From RH-AL1 sp965198485 (GTDB taxonomy: Bacteria > Pseudomonadota > Alphaproteobacteria > Rhizobiales > Beijerinckiaceae), in NCBI GenBank assembly GCA_965198485.1, contig CBDAPQ010000005.1, forward strand, positions 3,720,001 to 3,784,000: 64,000 bases of DNA. The letters are read 5' to 3'. A program made the translations under genes and the position numbers. The notes beneath the pieces are model-generated. The model saw nothing but the letters and a program-made list of their open reading frames with translations, was not told the DNA's origin and did no database searches. Shown here in pieces: positions 7,037-15,124 of this stretch; positions within the stretch are counted from its first letter, which is position 1, and each line of letters opens with the position of its first letter.

Positions 7037-7884
7037 GCTCAGGACTCATTCTTGTCACAGCCAGAAGATGACGATTGCTGCGATGACGATGGCTGACATG
7101 AAGGTGTGGCGCAACGATCGTAGCGGGTGGCGACGCGGCGCCAGTCCTTGAGGCGGCCGAACATGTTCTCGACCTTGTGGCGGACCCTGTAGATCGCGCG
7201 GTCGTAGGCGTGCTGGACCTTGCGGGTCTTGCGCGGTGGGATGCAGGGCCTGATGCCCTTGTCTTCGAGCGCGGCGCGGTAGCCGTCGCTGTCGTAACCG
7301 CGGTCAGCGACGAGGACGTCGGCCGCTGGCAGCGCGTCGAGCAGGAAGGCGGCGCCGGCGTGGTCGCTCATCTCACCTTCGGAGAGCAGCATGGCGACGG
7401 GGCGGCCCTGGCCATCGCAGACCGCGTGCAGCTTGGAGTTCAGGCCGCCCTTCGTGCGCCCGATACGGCGGGGTAAAGCCCCTTTTTGAAGAGGCTCGCT
7501 GCAGTGCGATGCGCCTTGAGATGGGTGGCATCGATCATCAGAAGATCGGGCTCCCCGGCCCAGCCCGCGAGGGCGGCGAAGATGCGGTCGAACACGCCGA
7601 GCCGGCTCCAACGGACGAAGCGATTGTAGAGCGTCTTGTGCGGACCATAGTCAGGTGGCGCATCGCGCCAGCGCATGCCGGTGCGGATCACGTGCACGAT
7701 GCCGCTGAGAACACGTCGGTCGTCCACGCGGGCGATGCCGTGCGACAGCGGAAAGTAAGGTTCGATCCGCGCCATCTGCGCGTCCGAAAGCCAGAACGAA
7801 TCATCCATGCAGCGCACCTCCCAACCGCATGGAATCATCAGCTCGACCTGGCCGAAAGCCTGCCGACGTTAATAGGTCCTGAGC
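7037..7884 (-). mobile_element. IS5-family insertion sequence, 848 bp, complete
   Basis: The ends are inverted repeats starting GCTCAGGAC (7037-7045 and, reversed, 7876-7884), with further partial matches inward. They are flanked by CTAG duplications. The element encodes one transposase split over two overlapping frames. Size, target site and two-frame gene fit the IS427-like group of the IS5 family. It lies inside the gene reconstructed from 6734-7032 and 7886-8335. The intact ends and undecayed duplication indicate a recent insertion. Confidence 0.88.
7039..7808 (-). CDS. IS5-family transposase (two frames, frameshift-expressed)
   Basis: The first frame (start MDDSFWLSDAQMARIEPYFP, ATG 7808, ending at 7440) has the DUF4096-like N-terminal domain and the first catalytic Asp (LLMIDATHLKAH). 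The second frame (ending at 7039 inside the left repeat) carries the second Asp (VLVADRGYDSDGY) and the Glu (HKVENMFGRLKDWRR) of the DDE triad. The frames overlap around 7483-7488, where CAAAAAGGGG is a plausible slippage site, as is usual for IS427-type elements that make a fused transposase by programmed -1 frameshifting. All catalytic residues are present, so the element may be active. Confidence 0.88.
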
Positions 7885-7888
7885 CTAG
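7885..7888. repeat. CTAG target-site duplication, right
   Basis: Second copy of the CTAG duplication bordering the insertion sequence. On the minus strand it supplies the CTA codon at which the host reading frame is broken. Confidence 0.8.
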
Positions 7889-8335
7889 CTGGTCAAGCCT
7901 TTGAAAAATTCGCTCCTTCCGCTCGGCATCTATATCGGAATTAATTACAAGCTCACGTATCCTCAAAATATAATGATCGATCTTGGTCCGCGTGCTGCCC
8001 GCAAGCAACACCGAATAGGGGTGCCGCTCGCCGCGCTGCCGAATACGGATTCGTGCGACTTCTCCTTGTACAGCCAAACTAAACCGGGAGAAAAAGCTAT
8101 AAACGTCCTTGTCATCCGGATCATAATAAACGTTCGCAATACGGCACTCTTGAGCCACAGCTGCTACAGCAGCCATGTATTGATCACGAACGGCCTGATC
8201 GAACTCTGAGGTGGTATTCTCGTCGATCATCCGAGTCATGTTGCGCCGGCAAATGTTTTCAAACTCAACAAAACAACGCTCATCATCCTCGGGAAGAGAA
8301 TTATATTCGTCTTCAGAGATTAGCTCGTAGGCCAT
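7886..8335 (-). pseudogene. N-terminal part of membrane protein split by an IS5-family element
   Basis: Encodes MAYELISEDEYNSLPEDDER, ICRRNMTRMIDENTTSEFDQ, an Ala-rich helix, and KIDHYILRIRELVINS followed by RIFQRLDQL. It breaks at the CTA codon of the IS target and reads into the element for 11 more residues (stop at 7838). Joined to 6734-7032 with one CTAG removed, the frame is continuous and gives about 249 residues: a soluble N-terminal domain, one transmembrane helix, a Pro-rich linker and a DDDIPF tip. The family was not recognised. A GTG at 8383 would add 16 residues; neither start has a clear ribosome site. GC is low, like the partner gene downstream. Confidence 0.75.
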
Positions 8336-8423
8336 AATTAATTCGTCCGGTTGTCTGCATAAACCAGATTCGAGTGAGTTCACGAAGGGAGATGCGGTGT
8401 TTTAGCTGATCAGGCGGATTGCC

Positions 8424-8651
8424 TCAGCAAGGGTCCTTCCGAAAATGATCCGGGTTGGCATGATCGTGGAGATGGCGGACGCGGGCGACGTGGACGGGGC
8501 GGTAGCCTTCGGCGCAGGCCTTGTCCTTGGCCTCGTGCTGCGTCTTGAACGAGCCGTGCTTTTCCTCGCCGCCGGTCACGATGACGTAGTGCGAGACCGT
8601 GGCCTCCTTGTCCGTGCTCTTCGGCCTGTGCTCGATGTAGGCGGCTGCCAT
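8424..8651 (-). CDS. Small conserved-looking hypothetical protein (75 aa)
   Basis: Starts MAAAYIEHRPKSTDKEATVS at ATG 8651, with GGAG 9 nt upstream, which is why it is preferred over the open frame to 8705. The body (HYVIVTGGEEKHGSFKTQHE, then AKDKACAEGYRPVHVARVRH) resembles the short two-strand/helix layout of DUF2188-like proteins, which also place a small beta segment before a KTQ.EA helix. This resemblance is weak. The C-terminus is His/Asp-rich (HLHDHANPDHFRKD). GC returns to the genomic norm here, so the gene lies outside the low-GC module. Confidence 0.6.
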   Translation of the reverse strand: MAAAYIEHRPKSTDKEATVSHYVIVTGGEEKHGSFKTQHEAKDKACAEGYRPVHVARVRHLHDHANPDHFRKDPC

Positions 8652-8802
8652 GGCGTGCTCCCGTAGGTTGCGGACAAGCGTAGGGGCACTCGTGACGCCG
8701 GACAAGACGCCGGCAACCGGCGTGCACAGCCTTGAAGCCTACATCCGAATGCATCGGCGCGGTCCGCGCGGGTCTGTCCCTGGAAGGCACGGCTGGCAGG
8801 GG

Positions 8803-8893
8803 AACCCATCCGGATTTTCTTGTCGATGACGGCGCCAGAGGCGCCGCCGCCTGCCGCGGTCGCAGATCATTGACAAGAAAATCCGGATGGGTT
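8803..8893. repeat. Large perfect inverted repeat (22-bp arms)
   Basis: Arms at 8803-8824 and 8872-8893 are perfectly complementary over 22 bp (the left arm begins AACCCATCCGGATTTTC). They are separated by 47 nt that contain a second hairpin (GGCGCC...GGCGCC). The structure is much larger than a terminator and stands alone in a gene-free stretch. It may be a miniature mobile element or part of a structured RNA. Confidence 0.7.
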
Positions 8894-9279
8894 CGGGTCG
8901 GCCGTTCCATCCAGGGTCAGGTGTGCCGCGGCGCGGCCGGCGCTCGCGCGCTCTCGGCGGAGGAGGCTTGCACCGTACGGCTGGAACAAGCCGCCTCCCC
9001 GGTCATTCTACCCAAGCTGTTTGAATCCGGTCACGGCGCACGTCGCCTTATGACGCAAAACGGGTGTTTATGATCGCGAGGTGTACCCTTGGACCTGGGA
9101 CGTCGCCGTACGGCTCCACGCCCCGACGATGCCGTACCCTGTCTCCGATTGGCCGCGCCCGCGACGCATCGCGACGCAAAATGCGGATGTGTGATCGCAA
9201 GGGGGTGTGTCCCGGGCCGTGTCGGACGCTGCGCGCTTCCGCCCCTTGAACCGCAGCCGGCTCCGGCGATTAGGCCGGC
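8894..9279. repeat. Gene-free stretch with an imperfect direct repeat
   Basis: No gene is seen. A roughly 33-bp motif beginning GACGCAAAA and continuing with TGATCGC.AG...GTGT occurs at 9052-9084 and again at 9173-9208, at about 80% similarity. A GGAGGCTTG/CAAGC.GCCTCC hairpin lies near 8965-9000. Together with the inverted repeat upstream this looks like repeat-derived intergenic DNA. Confidence 0.4.
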
Positions 9280-9540
9280 ATGTCGAACAACCAGCACGAA
9301 CCCATGCCCACGGACGAACTCACCTCGAAGGTCGTCGATGCGCGGCGGCGCGAGATGGTGGTGGAGCACATCGTGTTCGGCACCGTCCGCTTCCTGGCGG
9401 AGCGTCACCCGGAACTGCTCGACCAGCTCGACGGCAGCCTCGACCACCTCTGGGACCACGAGCACGGCGAGGCGCGCGACGACCATGCGGTGCGCACCAT
9501 CGCGCGGCGCATGCTCAAGAGCTTGCGCGCGGAATCGTAG
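9280..9540 (+). CDS. Small hypothetical protein (86 aa)
   Basis: Not recognised. It starts MSNNQHEPMPTDELTSKVVD, with a possible internal start at 9304 (MPTDEL). The sequence is charged and helical (RRREMVVEHIVFGTVRFLAE, then HPELLDQLDGSLDHLWDHEH), with no membrane segment and several His in the middle. The codon use is typical of the genome and the frame is open over its length, which supports it being a real gene. A palindromic repeat follows in the gap before the next gene. Confidence 0.6.
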   Translation: MSNNQHEPMPTDELTSKVVDARRREMVVEHIVFGTVRFLAERHPELLDQLDGSLDHLWDHEHGEARDDHAVRTIARRMLKSLRAES

Positions 9541-9591
9541 CCGGCTTCGGGGCGGACGAGGCGCGGGGCTCGTAACGGTCTCAAAAGAGAT

Positions 9592-9675
9592 GCTCCTTCT
9601 CCCCTTGTGGGAGAAGGGAGGCGCCGACCCTCTTCAGTTCTCCCAAAATGGCCTCCCTGCTCGCGGCAGGGGGGC
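9592..9675. repeat. Partial copy of palindromic repeat family A
   Basis: CTTCTCCCCTTGTGGGAGAA hairpin followed by GGGAGGC...GCCTCCC sequence. It is the left half of the family seen complete at 35707-35857 and 57891-58045. Confidence 0.55.
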
Positions 9676-9700
9676 CATCTTGGTCGTCGGTGGGTAAGGC

Positions 9701-10198
9701 TTACGCCGCCTTCGCCGCCGCCGGGTTCACGCTCTTCTCGGCGATGCGGTTGAACTGCACGTCGCCGGCCTTGCTGTCCTTCAGCGCCTCCTGCAGCGGC
9801 TTCAGCGCCTCGGTTTTGCCGGCGGCCTTGGCGTACGCTTCCATCGAGCCGTAGGACGCCACGCGGAAGGCCTGCTGCTGGTTGGCGGCGACGATGAGGG
9901 CGGCGTCGCGCACCGGGCCCATCTCGGTCTCCTTCACCATGCCCTGCACCTCGTGCACCATGGCGGTGGCGATCTTGTTGTCGTTGGTCTTCACCGGCTC
10001 TCCGATGGCTTTGAACACCGCCTCGAGCTGCTGGGCGTAGTGCTGGCTCTTGGTGGCGGTCTTGCCGAACAGCTCCTTGAGGTCGGCATCGTGGCTGGCC
10101 TCGGCCATGGCGGGGGCGGCCTTGGCGATCTGGTGCTCGAAGTCGAGCACGTAGGTCATGGCGGTCACGAGCAGCTCGTGGATGGTCTTGATGGTCAT
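9701..10198 (-). CDS. DUF892 (YciE/YciF-like) ferritin-like protein
   Basis: 165 residues, starting MTIKTIHELLVTAMTYVLDF at ATG 10198, behind an AGGAG at good spacing. An upstream frame to 10288 exists but is low-complexity. The sequence matches the DUF892 family: helices with DFEHQIAKAAPAMAEA, KSQHYAQQLEAVFKAIG and VHEVQGM. Family members form ferritin-like four-helix bundles with a possible di-metal site and are commonly stress-induced. Role here is inferred from the family. It is downstream, on the same strand, of the DUF4142 protein gene but separated by about 190 bp. With the two genes at the window start, this makes three ferritin-like proteins in 10 kb. Confidence 0.88.
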   Translation of the reverse strand: MTIKTIHELLVTAMTYVLDFEHQIAKAAPAMAEASHDADLKELFGKTATKSQHYAQQLEAVFKAIGEPVKTNDNKIATAMVHEVQGMVKETEMGPVRDAALIVAANQQQAFRVASYGSMEAYAKAAGKTEALKPLQEALKDSKAGDVQFNRIAEKSVNPAAAKAA

Positions 10199-10387
10199 GC
10201 GATCTCCTGGGTGCCGGGTCGCCTCTACGGCGACCGCGAGCGCCCAATCCGAACCGGGGGCGCGCGTTGCCTCGCCCCCCTCCGGCATACGAGGGACATA
10301 AGCGCGCGCGGCAGCCGCTTGAGCCCCTCCCCTCGCGCCGGCCGGCGGCCTGATGCGCCTAGCCGCGGTCCCGACGAAAGGCTGCGC

Positions 10388-10999
10388 TCAGACCGAAGGC
10401 AGGCCGGCGCGGAGGCGGCGCAGGATCGCGAGATGGGTCTGGATCGTCGGCACCGAGACGGTGGCGACGCGGCGCACCGCCGGATCGGCGAGGCTGCGGA
10501 TCGCCTGCTCGTTGGTGGCGAGCAGCTCCTCGTGGCCGCGGATCTGGCCGACGATGTAATGATGGTCGAAGGCCGCGCCGCGATGCTGGGCGAGCCGCTG
10601 CACCATCTGCTCCTGGTCCGGCCGCGGGGCCACCGAGCCTGGGGTGGCGCCGAGGGCGGCGGCGACCGAGACCTGCTCGTCGATCTCGAGCTGGGCGAAG
10701 TCGCGCACGGCGCGGCTGCGGGCACGCGCCAGGGCGAGATGGCTCGTCTCGATCGAATACTGGCCGCCCTGCAGGTCGGCGAGGCGGAAGCCGCCACCCA
10801 AGCCGCCGCCGAGACCGCCGCCGAGGAGGTCGCCGCCGGCGCCCAGCGTGCCGCCCAGGATCTGACCGGGCGCGGCGAGGCCGGCGCCGATCACGTCGCC
10901 GGCCGCGTTGGCGGTGCCGCCGAGAAGGCCCTGGGCCTTGGCGACCGTGCCGGTCGCGACGAGGCCGCCGAGCGCGGCGAAGAACATGCGCCTGTCCAT
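10388..10999 (-). CDS. Exported DUF4142-family protein
   Basis: 203 residues. The N-terminus MDRRMFFAALGGLVATG is a twin-arginine-like signal. It is followed by a Gly-rich linker (about residues 50-75: GGDLLGGGLGGGLGG) and then a helical domain (SIETSHLALARARSRAVRDF and further) that matches DUF4142, a ferritin-like-fold periplasmic family often under general stress control. The poly-Gly linker is unusual for the family. The ATG at 10999 follows a GGGAG ribosome site. A gap of about 200 bp with no gene separates it from the divergent secreted protein gene. Confidence 0.82.
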   Translation of the reverse strand: MDRRMFFAALGGLVATGTVAKAQGLLGGTANAAGDVIGAGLAAPGQILGGTLGAGGDLLGGGLGGGLGGGFRLADLQGGQYSIETSHLALARARSRAVRDFAQLEIDEQVSVAAALGATPGSVAPRPDQEQMVQRLAQHRGAAFDHHYIVGQIRGHEELLATNEQAIRSLADPAVRRVATVSVPTIQTHLAILRRLRAGLPSV

Positions 11000-11203
11000 G
11001 ATCGTACTCCCTGATGAAGACCCAAGGGTTCGGCTCGTCGCGCGACGATGAGGTGTCGGCTGGGCGTCGAACCGTCCCGGCGCGCAAACACGCGACCCGC
11101 GCTTGGGTCCATTCGGACGGACGCGACCGTCCGTCGCAGGATGCCCGCGCGGACGTCGCGGCCGGCGGACAGGTGCGGCACCCGCGTTGACAGTTCTTTG
11201 CCA

Positions 11204-11806
11204 ATGAGGTTCGGGTCGGCCGGCCTTTTCGGTTCGTCGGGGACATGTCCGTTGAAGCGTTTTTCCCGTGTTCTGCTGTTGCTCGCCGCCGCTCAGGGGC
11301 TGCCTGCGTCGGGTGCGGTCGCCCTGGAGACGCTGCCCACCGGGCGCGACGACAGCGTGCTGGGCGCGTTCCAGTCGCAATGCCTGCGCGAAGAGCCGGA
11401 CTACGACCGGCTGGAGACGGAGGCCGGTACCCTCGGCATGGCCGACCTCGGCGATCATTCTGCGCCGGCGCCCGACGGCGGCACGGCGAAAAGCCATCGC
11501 TGGGGCGGCAAGCTGCCCGACGGACCTTTCGCGCTCTACGTGTCGCGCCTGCCGACGAAGGGCGCGGTCGAGACCAGCTGCGGCGTCAGCGGCATGGTCC
11601 CGAGCGCCGAGCATTTCCGCGAGGGCCTCGTGCACCGGATGGCGTTGCCGCCGCTGCCCGTGCCCACGTTCGATGCCAGCGGCAGCGCCATCTATATCTG
11701 GCCGGCGTTCCCGTTGCCCGGCAACCGGCTGATCCTGCAGACCCGGACCGGCAAGCACGGCGAAGGCTTCGTGCTGATCACGGTGGCCGTCAAGCGGGCG
11801 AGCTAG
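11204..11806 (+). CDS. Secreted hypothetical protein
   Basis: About 200 residues. A hydrophobic signal peptide (RVLLLLAAAQGLPASGAVA) ends before LETLPTGRDDSVLGAF. The mature domain has two Cys (QCLREEPDY and TSCGVSG) that could form a disulfide, and a C-terminal beta-rich part (SAIYIWPAFPLPGNRLILQ). The start is uncertain: ATG 11204 is given here, and a TTG at 11252 just before the hydrophobic core would give a cleaner signal. The family resembles the NMCC_0638-type periplasmic proteins, an uncertain match. Confidence 0.7.
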   Translation: MRFGSAGLFGSSGTCPLKRFSRVLLLLAAAQGLPASGAVALETLPTGRDDSVLGAFQSQCLREEPDYDRLETEAGTLGMADLGDHSAPAPDGGTAKSHRWGGKLPDGPFALYVSRLPTKGAVETSCGVSGMVPSAEHFREGLVHRMALPPLPVPTFDASGSAIYIWPAFPLPGNRLILQTRTGKHGEGFVLITVAVKRAS

Positions 11807-11861
11807 CGCCCGGGCAGAATAGACAAGCCTCGGCGGAGCGCCGGGGACGCCGTGACGCGAC

Positions 11862-12470
11862 TCAGTAGGACGGGCCGCCGAGCAGGGCCGGAACGGTCGT
11901 GCTGCAGGTGAAGCTGTCGATGAGGCCGGCCCGGCAGGCGTTGGCGATCTGCGCGCGCGGGCCGACCGCGTCGGGTGCCGGGTACGGCGGGTAGCCCTCG
12001 GCGCGCGGCGGCAGCGCCTCGGACGTGTCCGTCGTCTCGCGCGGCTGTCGCATGATCTCGCGCTCGTCGTCGCGCGACGCGGGTGCGCGGGCGACGCGCT
12101 CGCCGCGTGGCATCGGTGCGCGGGCCTCGCGCTCAGGGCGCTCGGGCCCGCGACGCTCGGGCATGCGGTGCTCGGCGCGGGTGGCGACCTTCGCGCGTGG
12201 CGCCTCGGACTTGCGTTCGGCCGCCTTGGTCTTGCTGCCGGTGGCGTCGGCGAACGCCGCCTGGCAGCGCGGCGCGAGCTGGGAGAAATGCGCCTTCATG
12301 CAGGCGGTGGTCTTGGGAATATCGGGGATCGTATCCGAGCACAGCTTCACGGCATCGGGCGTGCAGGCCTGCTGCTGTTCCTCGGTGCCCTGACCGAAGG
12401 CGGCGACCGGGACGGTGACGAGCGCCAGCGCCGCGATGGCGCCGATCACGCGATGAGTCTTGGCAGGCAT
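11862..12470 (-). CDS. Secreted protein with Cys-rich (FGFR-type) repeat and Arg/Pro-rich tail
   Basis: 202 residues. ATG 12470 is chosen because AGGAG lies at ideal distance. The signal peptide runs RVIGAIAALALVTVPVAAFG. The mature N-terminus has ACTPDAVKLCSDTIPD, TTACMKAH and APRCQAAF, the spacing of the Cys-rich FGFR-type repeat seen in many proteobacterial secreted proteins. Residues about 80-160 are low-complexity Arg/Glu/Pro (PERRGPERPEREARAPMPRG). The tail contains a further Cys pair (ANACRAGLIDSFTC). Function unknown; probably periplasmic. Confidence 0.75.
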   Translation of the reverse strand: MPAKTHRVIGAIAALALVTVPVAAFGQGTEEQQQACTPDAVKLCSDTIPDIPKTTACMKAHFSQLAPRCQAAFADATGSKTKAAERKSEAPRAKVATRAEHRMPERRGPERPEREARAPMPRGERVARAPASRDDEREIMRQPRETTDTSEALPPRAEGYPPYPAPDAVGPRAQIANACRAGLIDSFTCSTTVPALLGGPSY

Positions 12471-12584
12471 CCGCATCTCCTTTGGTATCGCGAGTTCTAT
12501 GGCCTGCCGGCCCGCTTGTCTCTTCAATATGACGACAGGCGTTTGGTCCGCGCCGCGGCCGGCGACGTCGGACGACGCTCCACA

Positions 12585-13307
12585 TTACCGCGGATCCGGC
12601 TTCGGCGTCAGCCGACTTTGAGGTAGAACTGTGTCGGCGTCAGGCCCGGCCGGGCGCCGCCGGATCAGCGCGGCACGGCAGGCGACGATCACCAGGACCA
12701 CGATCAGCATCGCGCCGACCACGTCGGACAGGAAGTGCGCGCCGAGGGCCATGCGCCAGACCGCGGCGGCCGCGGCGAAGGCCAGGGCCGCCGCCATCGC
12801 CGCGCCGCGCCAGGGCGGCGGCACGAGGCTCGCCGGGGCGAGCGTCCAGGCCGCCACACCCGCCTCGCCCGAGGCAAAGGCGCAATTGTGCCGGCAGGCG
12901 CCGTCGAAGCGGTACCAGGGGCGGAAGGCCTCGGGGCCGCCAAAGACGGTGACCGCGAGCGGGCGCGGGCGGTGCGAGACCTCCTTGAGGCCGACGTGGA
13001 TGAGCAGGCCGGGGCCGACCGCCATGGCCAGCACCAGCATGGCCAGACTGCGCCCGCCGGGCGCGTAGCGGGCCGGCCATAGGCCCAGGCGGGCGAGGCC
13101 GGCGGCGACAGCCATGAGCGCGAGCAGCACGAAGGGCAGCGCCCAGGCGACGTAGCGCAGCGCCACCCCCGCGGGCGTGTCGCCGACGAAGCGTCGCGGC
13201 GCGACGTAGAACAGGCGGGCCACCTCGAGATCCGTCGCCGGGCGCAGCGCCAGCACGATCATGGCGAGGTAGAGCACGGCGGCGAGGCTCAGCAGGATGC
13301 GCGTCAT
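12585..13307 (-). CDS. PAP2-family membrane phosphatase
   Basis: 240 residues with about six hydrophobic segments. PAP2 signature motifs are present: KEVSHRPRP (motif 1, about residue 108), CAFASGEAG (motif 2) and RMALGAHFLSDVVGA (motif 3). Motif 2 has Glu where the classical SGH carries a His; the SGE form is found in a subgroup of alphaproteobacterial PAP2 proteins. Substrates of such enzymes are lipid phosphates such as undecaprenyl pyrophosphate, phosphatidylglycerophosphate or lipid A. The specific one here is not determinable. The gene is divergent from the E1-like gene at 13376. Confidence 0.87.
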   Translation of the reverse strand: MTRILLSLAAVLYLAMIVLALRPATDLEVARLFYVAPRRFVGDTPAGVALRYVAWALPFVLLALMAVAAGLARLGLWPARYAPGGRSLAMLVLAMAVGPGLLIHVGLKEVSHRPRPLAVTVFGGPEAFRPWYRFDGACRHNCAFASGEAGVAAWTLAPASLVPPPWRGAAMAAALAFAAAAAVWRMALGAHFLSDVVGAMLIVVLVIVACRAALIRRRPAGPDADTVLPQSRLTPKPDPR

Positions 13308-13375
13308 GCCCTGCCATGCCGTGATCGCGGCCTGTGGGGCAAGCCAAGCGCCGCGAATGCGCCTACATGCCTCCC

Positions 13376-14161
13376 ATGCTGACCGGCCCAGAGATCGAGC
13401 GCTACGCCCGCCACATCGTGCTGCACGACGTCGGCGGCCCCGGCCAGGCCAGGCTGAAGGCCGCCCGCGTGCTGGCGATCGGCGCCGGCGGCCTCGGCGC
13501 GCCGCTGTTGCAATACCTGGCGGCGGCGGGCGTCGGCACGCTCGGCGTGGTCGACGACGACACCGTGGCGCTGTCCAACCTGCAGCGCCAGGTGCTGCAC
13601 GGCACGCCCGACGTCGGCCGGCCCAAGGTCGAGAGCGCCGCCGAGGCGATCCGACGGCTCAACCCCCACGTCACCGTCGTGCCCTTGGCCGAGCGGCTCG
13701 ACGCTGGCAATGCCCGCGCGCTGGTGCGGGGCTGGGACGTCGTCGCCGACGGCTCCGACAATTTCGCCACGCGCTACGCCGTCTCCGACGCCTGCTTCCA
13801 CGAGGGCGTGCCGCTGGTGAGCGCGGCGGTGGGCAGCTTCGACGCCTCGCTGACGACGCTGCGCCCGCACGAGCGCGACGCCGAGGGCCGACCGAATCCA
13901 ACCTACCGCTGCCTGTTCCCGCAGGCGCCCGAGGCGGGAGCCGTTCCCAGCTGCGCCGAGGCCGGCGTGCTCGGCGCGCTGACGGGGATCGTCGGCGCGA
14001 TGATGGCGCTGGAGGTGATCCGCGAGATCGTCGGCTTCGGCGAGGGCCTCGTCGGCCGCCTCGTGCTCATCGACACGATGGGCATGCGCTTCGAGACGCT
14101 GCGCTACGGCTGGGACCCGGCCAATCCGCTGAGCGGGGGCGGGGCGGCGAGCCCGCGCTAG
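13376..14161 (+). CDS. moeB: HesA/MoeB/ThiF-family E1-like adenylyltransferase
   Basis: 261 residues from ATG 13376 (MLTGPEIERYARHIVLHDVG); ATGs at 13334 and 13367 are alternatives. It has the nucleotide-binding GAGGLGAP, DDDTVALSNLQRQVL and the adenylate-binding DGSDNFATRY. A late Cys-containing segment (GAVPSCAEAGVLGAL) follows. There is no rhodanese domain, so the length and motifs fit MoeB, which adenylates the C-terminus of MoaD in molybdopterin synthesis. ThiF or a ubiquitin-like partner cannot be excluded because no small sulfur-carrier gene is adjacent. A molybdoenzyme gene lies 6 kb downstream but is not linked. Confidence 0.85.
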   Translation: MLTGPEIERYARHIVLHDVGGPGQARLKAARVLAIGAGGLGAPLLQYLAAAGVGTLGVVDDDTVALSNLQRQVLHGTPDVGRPKVESAAEAIRRLNPHVTVVPLAERLDAGNARALVRGWDVVADGSDNFATRYAVSDACFHEGVPLVSAAVGSFDASLTTLRPHERDAEGRPNPTYRCLFPQAPEAGAVPSCAEAGVLGALTGIVGAMMALEVIREIVGFGEGLVGRLVLIDTMGMRFETLRYGWDPANPLSGGGAASPR

Positions 14162-14398
14162 CGAGGTCTCACGTTCATCGATACCCGGATTATGGCCGAG
14201 CGAGCTGCAGTACACGGTCCTCTCGCGGCTAGAACACAGCCACTCTGAGCGACGTAGACGAGCTTCATAACTTCCATGGTCGTCTTGAACGGCAAGATAC
14301 CGAAGCGGGATTGCGTGTCGTTCCTAAAATATGCAAGCCGCCCGACAGACCCGACCCTTACGAAAGCACGTTGCTCGAAGCGAACGAGGGGGCAGACG

Positions 14399-14563
14399 GT
14401 GAGTAAGGACGCAAAAGCATCGGCGGCTCGGAAGCCTAAGCTCAAGGATAAGCGTACCTTTGCCAACTAATTTGAACGCTTCATCGCCAAGGCCCGTGAG
14501 CTTGGCCTTGATGAGCGGGAAGAGACGTCCGATACCGCGCTTACAAAGCGTGGTACGGCATAA
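14399..14563 (+). pseudogene. Small Rhizobiales hypothetical protein with in-frame stop
   Basis: From GTG 14399 the frame reads VSKDAKASAARKPKLKDKRT FAN, then TAA at 14468-14470, and continues in the same frame with FERFIAKARELGLDEREETS up to a second TAA. The two halves together look like a known type of short Lys-rich protein of Rhizobiales (QFERFI.KARELGLDE pattern). The stop at the expected Gln/Ser codon is therefore probably a nonsense mutation. It lies at the start of a low-GC patch. Confidence 0.5.
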
Positions 14564-14577
14564 CGTTAAGGCACCAC

Positions 14578-15054
14578 CTAAGTCTGGTGAGCGTAAGCAA
14601 CAACCCTGCAAAAGTAGCTTTTCTTATAGTCGGAGTTAACTCCAAATAATTCTTTCCTGCTTCGCTCGCATTCTGAACGTTTTTCGTACGTTTTATCGAT
14701 TTTTTTGCCGTCTTCGCTTGTCTCGGCAGCGAAAAGTAATTTTGGTGACAAGTTATAAGACACATATATAGCGTATTGATACATATTAGGTCCGCAGCGA
14801 TTTTTTAGAATTTGCCAAAGATCTACCCCAGCAAACTTAGATCCTTTCTCTATGTCAGCTCCGCTAAAAAGCGTCTCGACGCTTTCGCCCATCTTCAATT
14901 CAATATTACCAATTGATGTCCAGGTGGGGCCATCGCTGGTAAAAAGGAAATTGCCACAGCTTAAGTGCATGTAGTCAAACCAGTCATCATCAGAACGAGA
15001 GACATAGCTTGGTGGGAAGCAGGCGAGTAGCACCGATAAGCCGATCCGCAGCAT
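14578..15054 (-). CDS. Low-GC secreted hypothetical protein
   Basis: 158 residues starting MLRIGLSVLLACFPPSYVSR. A short hydrophobic signal is followed by a mature protein with scattered Cys (LSCGNF, NRCGPN, SECERS, YFCRVV) that could form two disulfides. No family was recognised. The base composition is far below that of its neighbours and codons are AT-rich, so recent acquisition is likely. It stands alone next to the nonsense-mutated small gene and ends 71 bp before the HAD gene on the same strand. Confidence 0.7.
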   Translation of the reverse strand: MLRIGLSVLLACFPPSYVSRSDDDWFDYMHLSCGNFLFTSDGPTWTSIGNIELKMGESVETLFSGADIEKGSKFAGVDLWQILKNRCGPNMYQYAIYVSYNLSPKLLFAAETSEDGKKIDKTYEKRSECERSRKELFGVNSDYKKSYFCRVVAYAHQT

Positions 15055-15124
15055 GCCTCTCCTCCTGACGGGAGGGCTACGTACCTCAGATTGCCGTTGT
15101 GCGACAATGACATGGTCGCCGGAC

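Noticed and set aside
8380..8410. AGATGCGG near the right border of the low-GC module as continuation of the interrupted lepA fragment
   Set aside because: Only about 8 bp match clearly; too short to claim that the module split this lepA copy.
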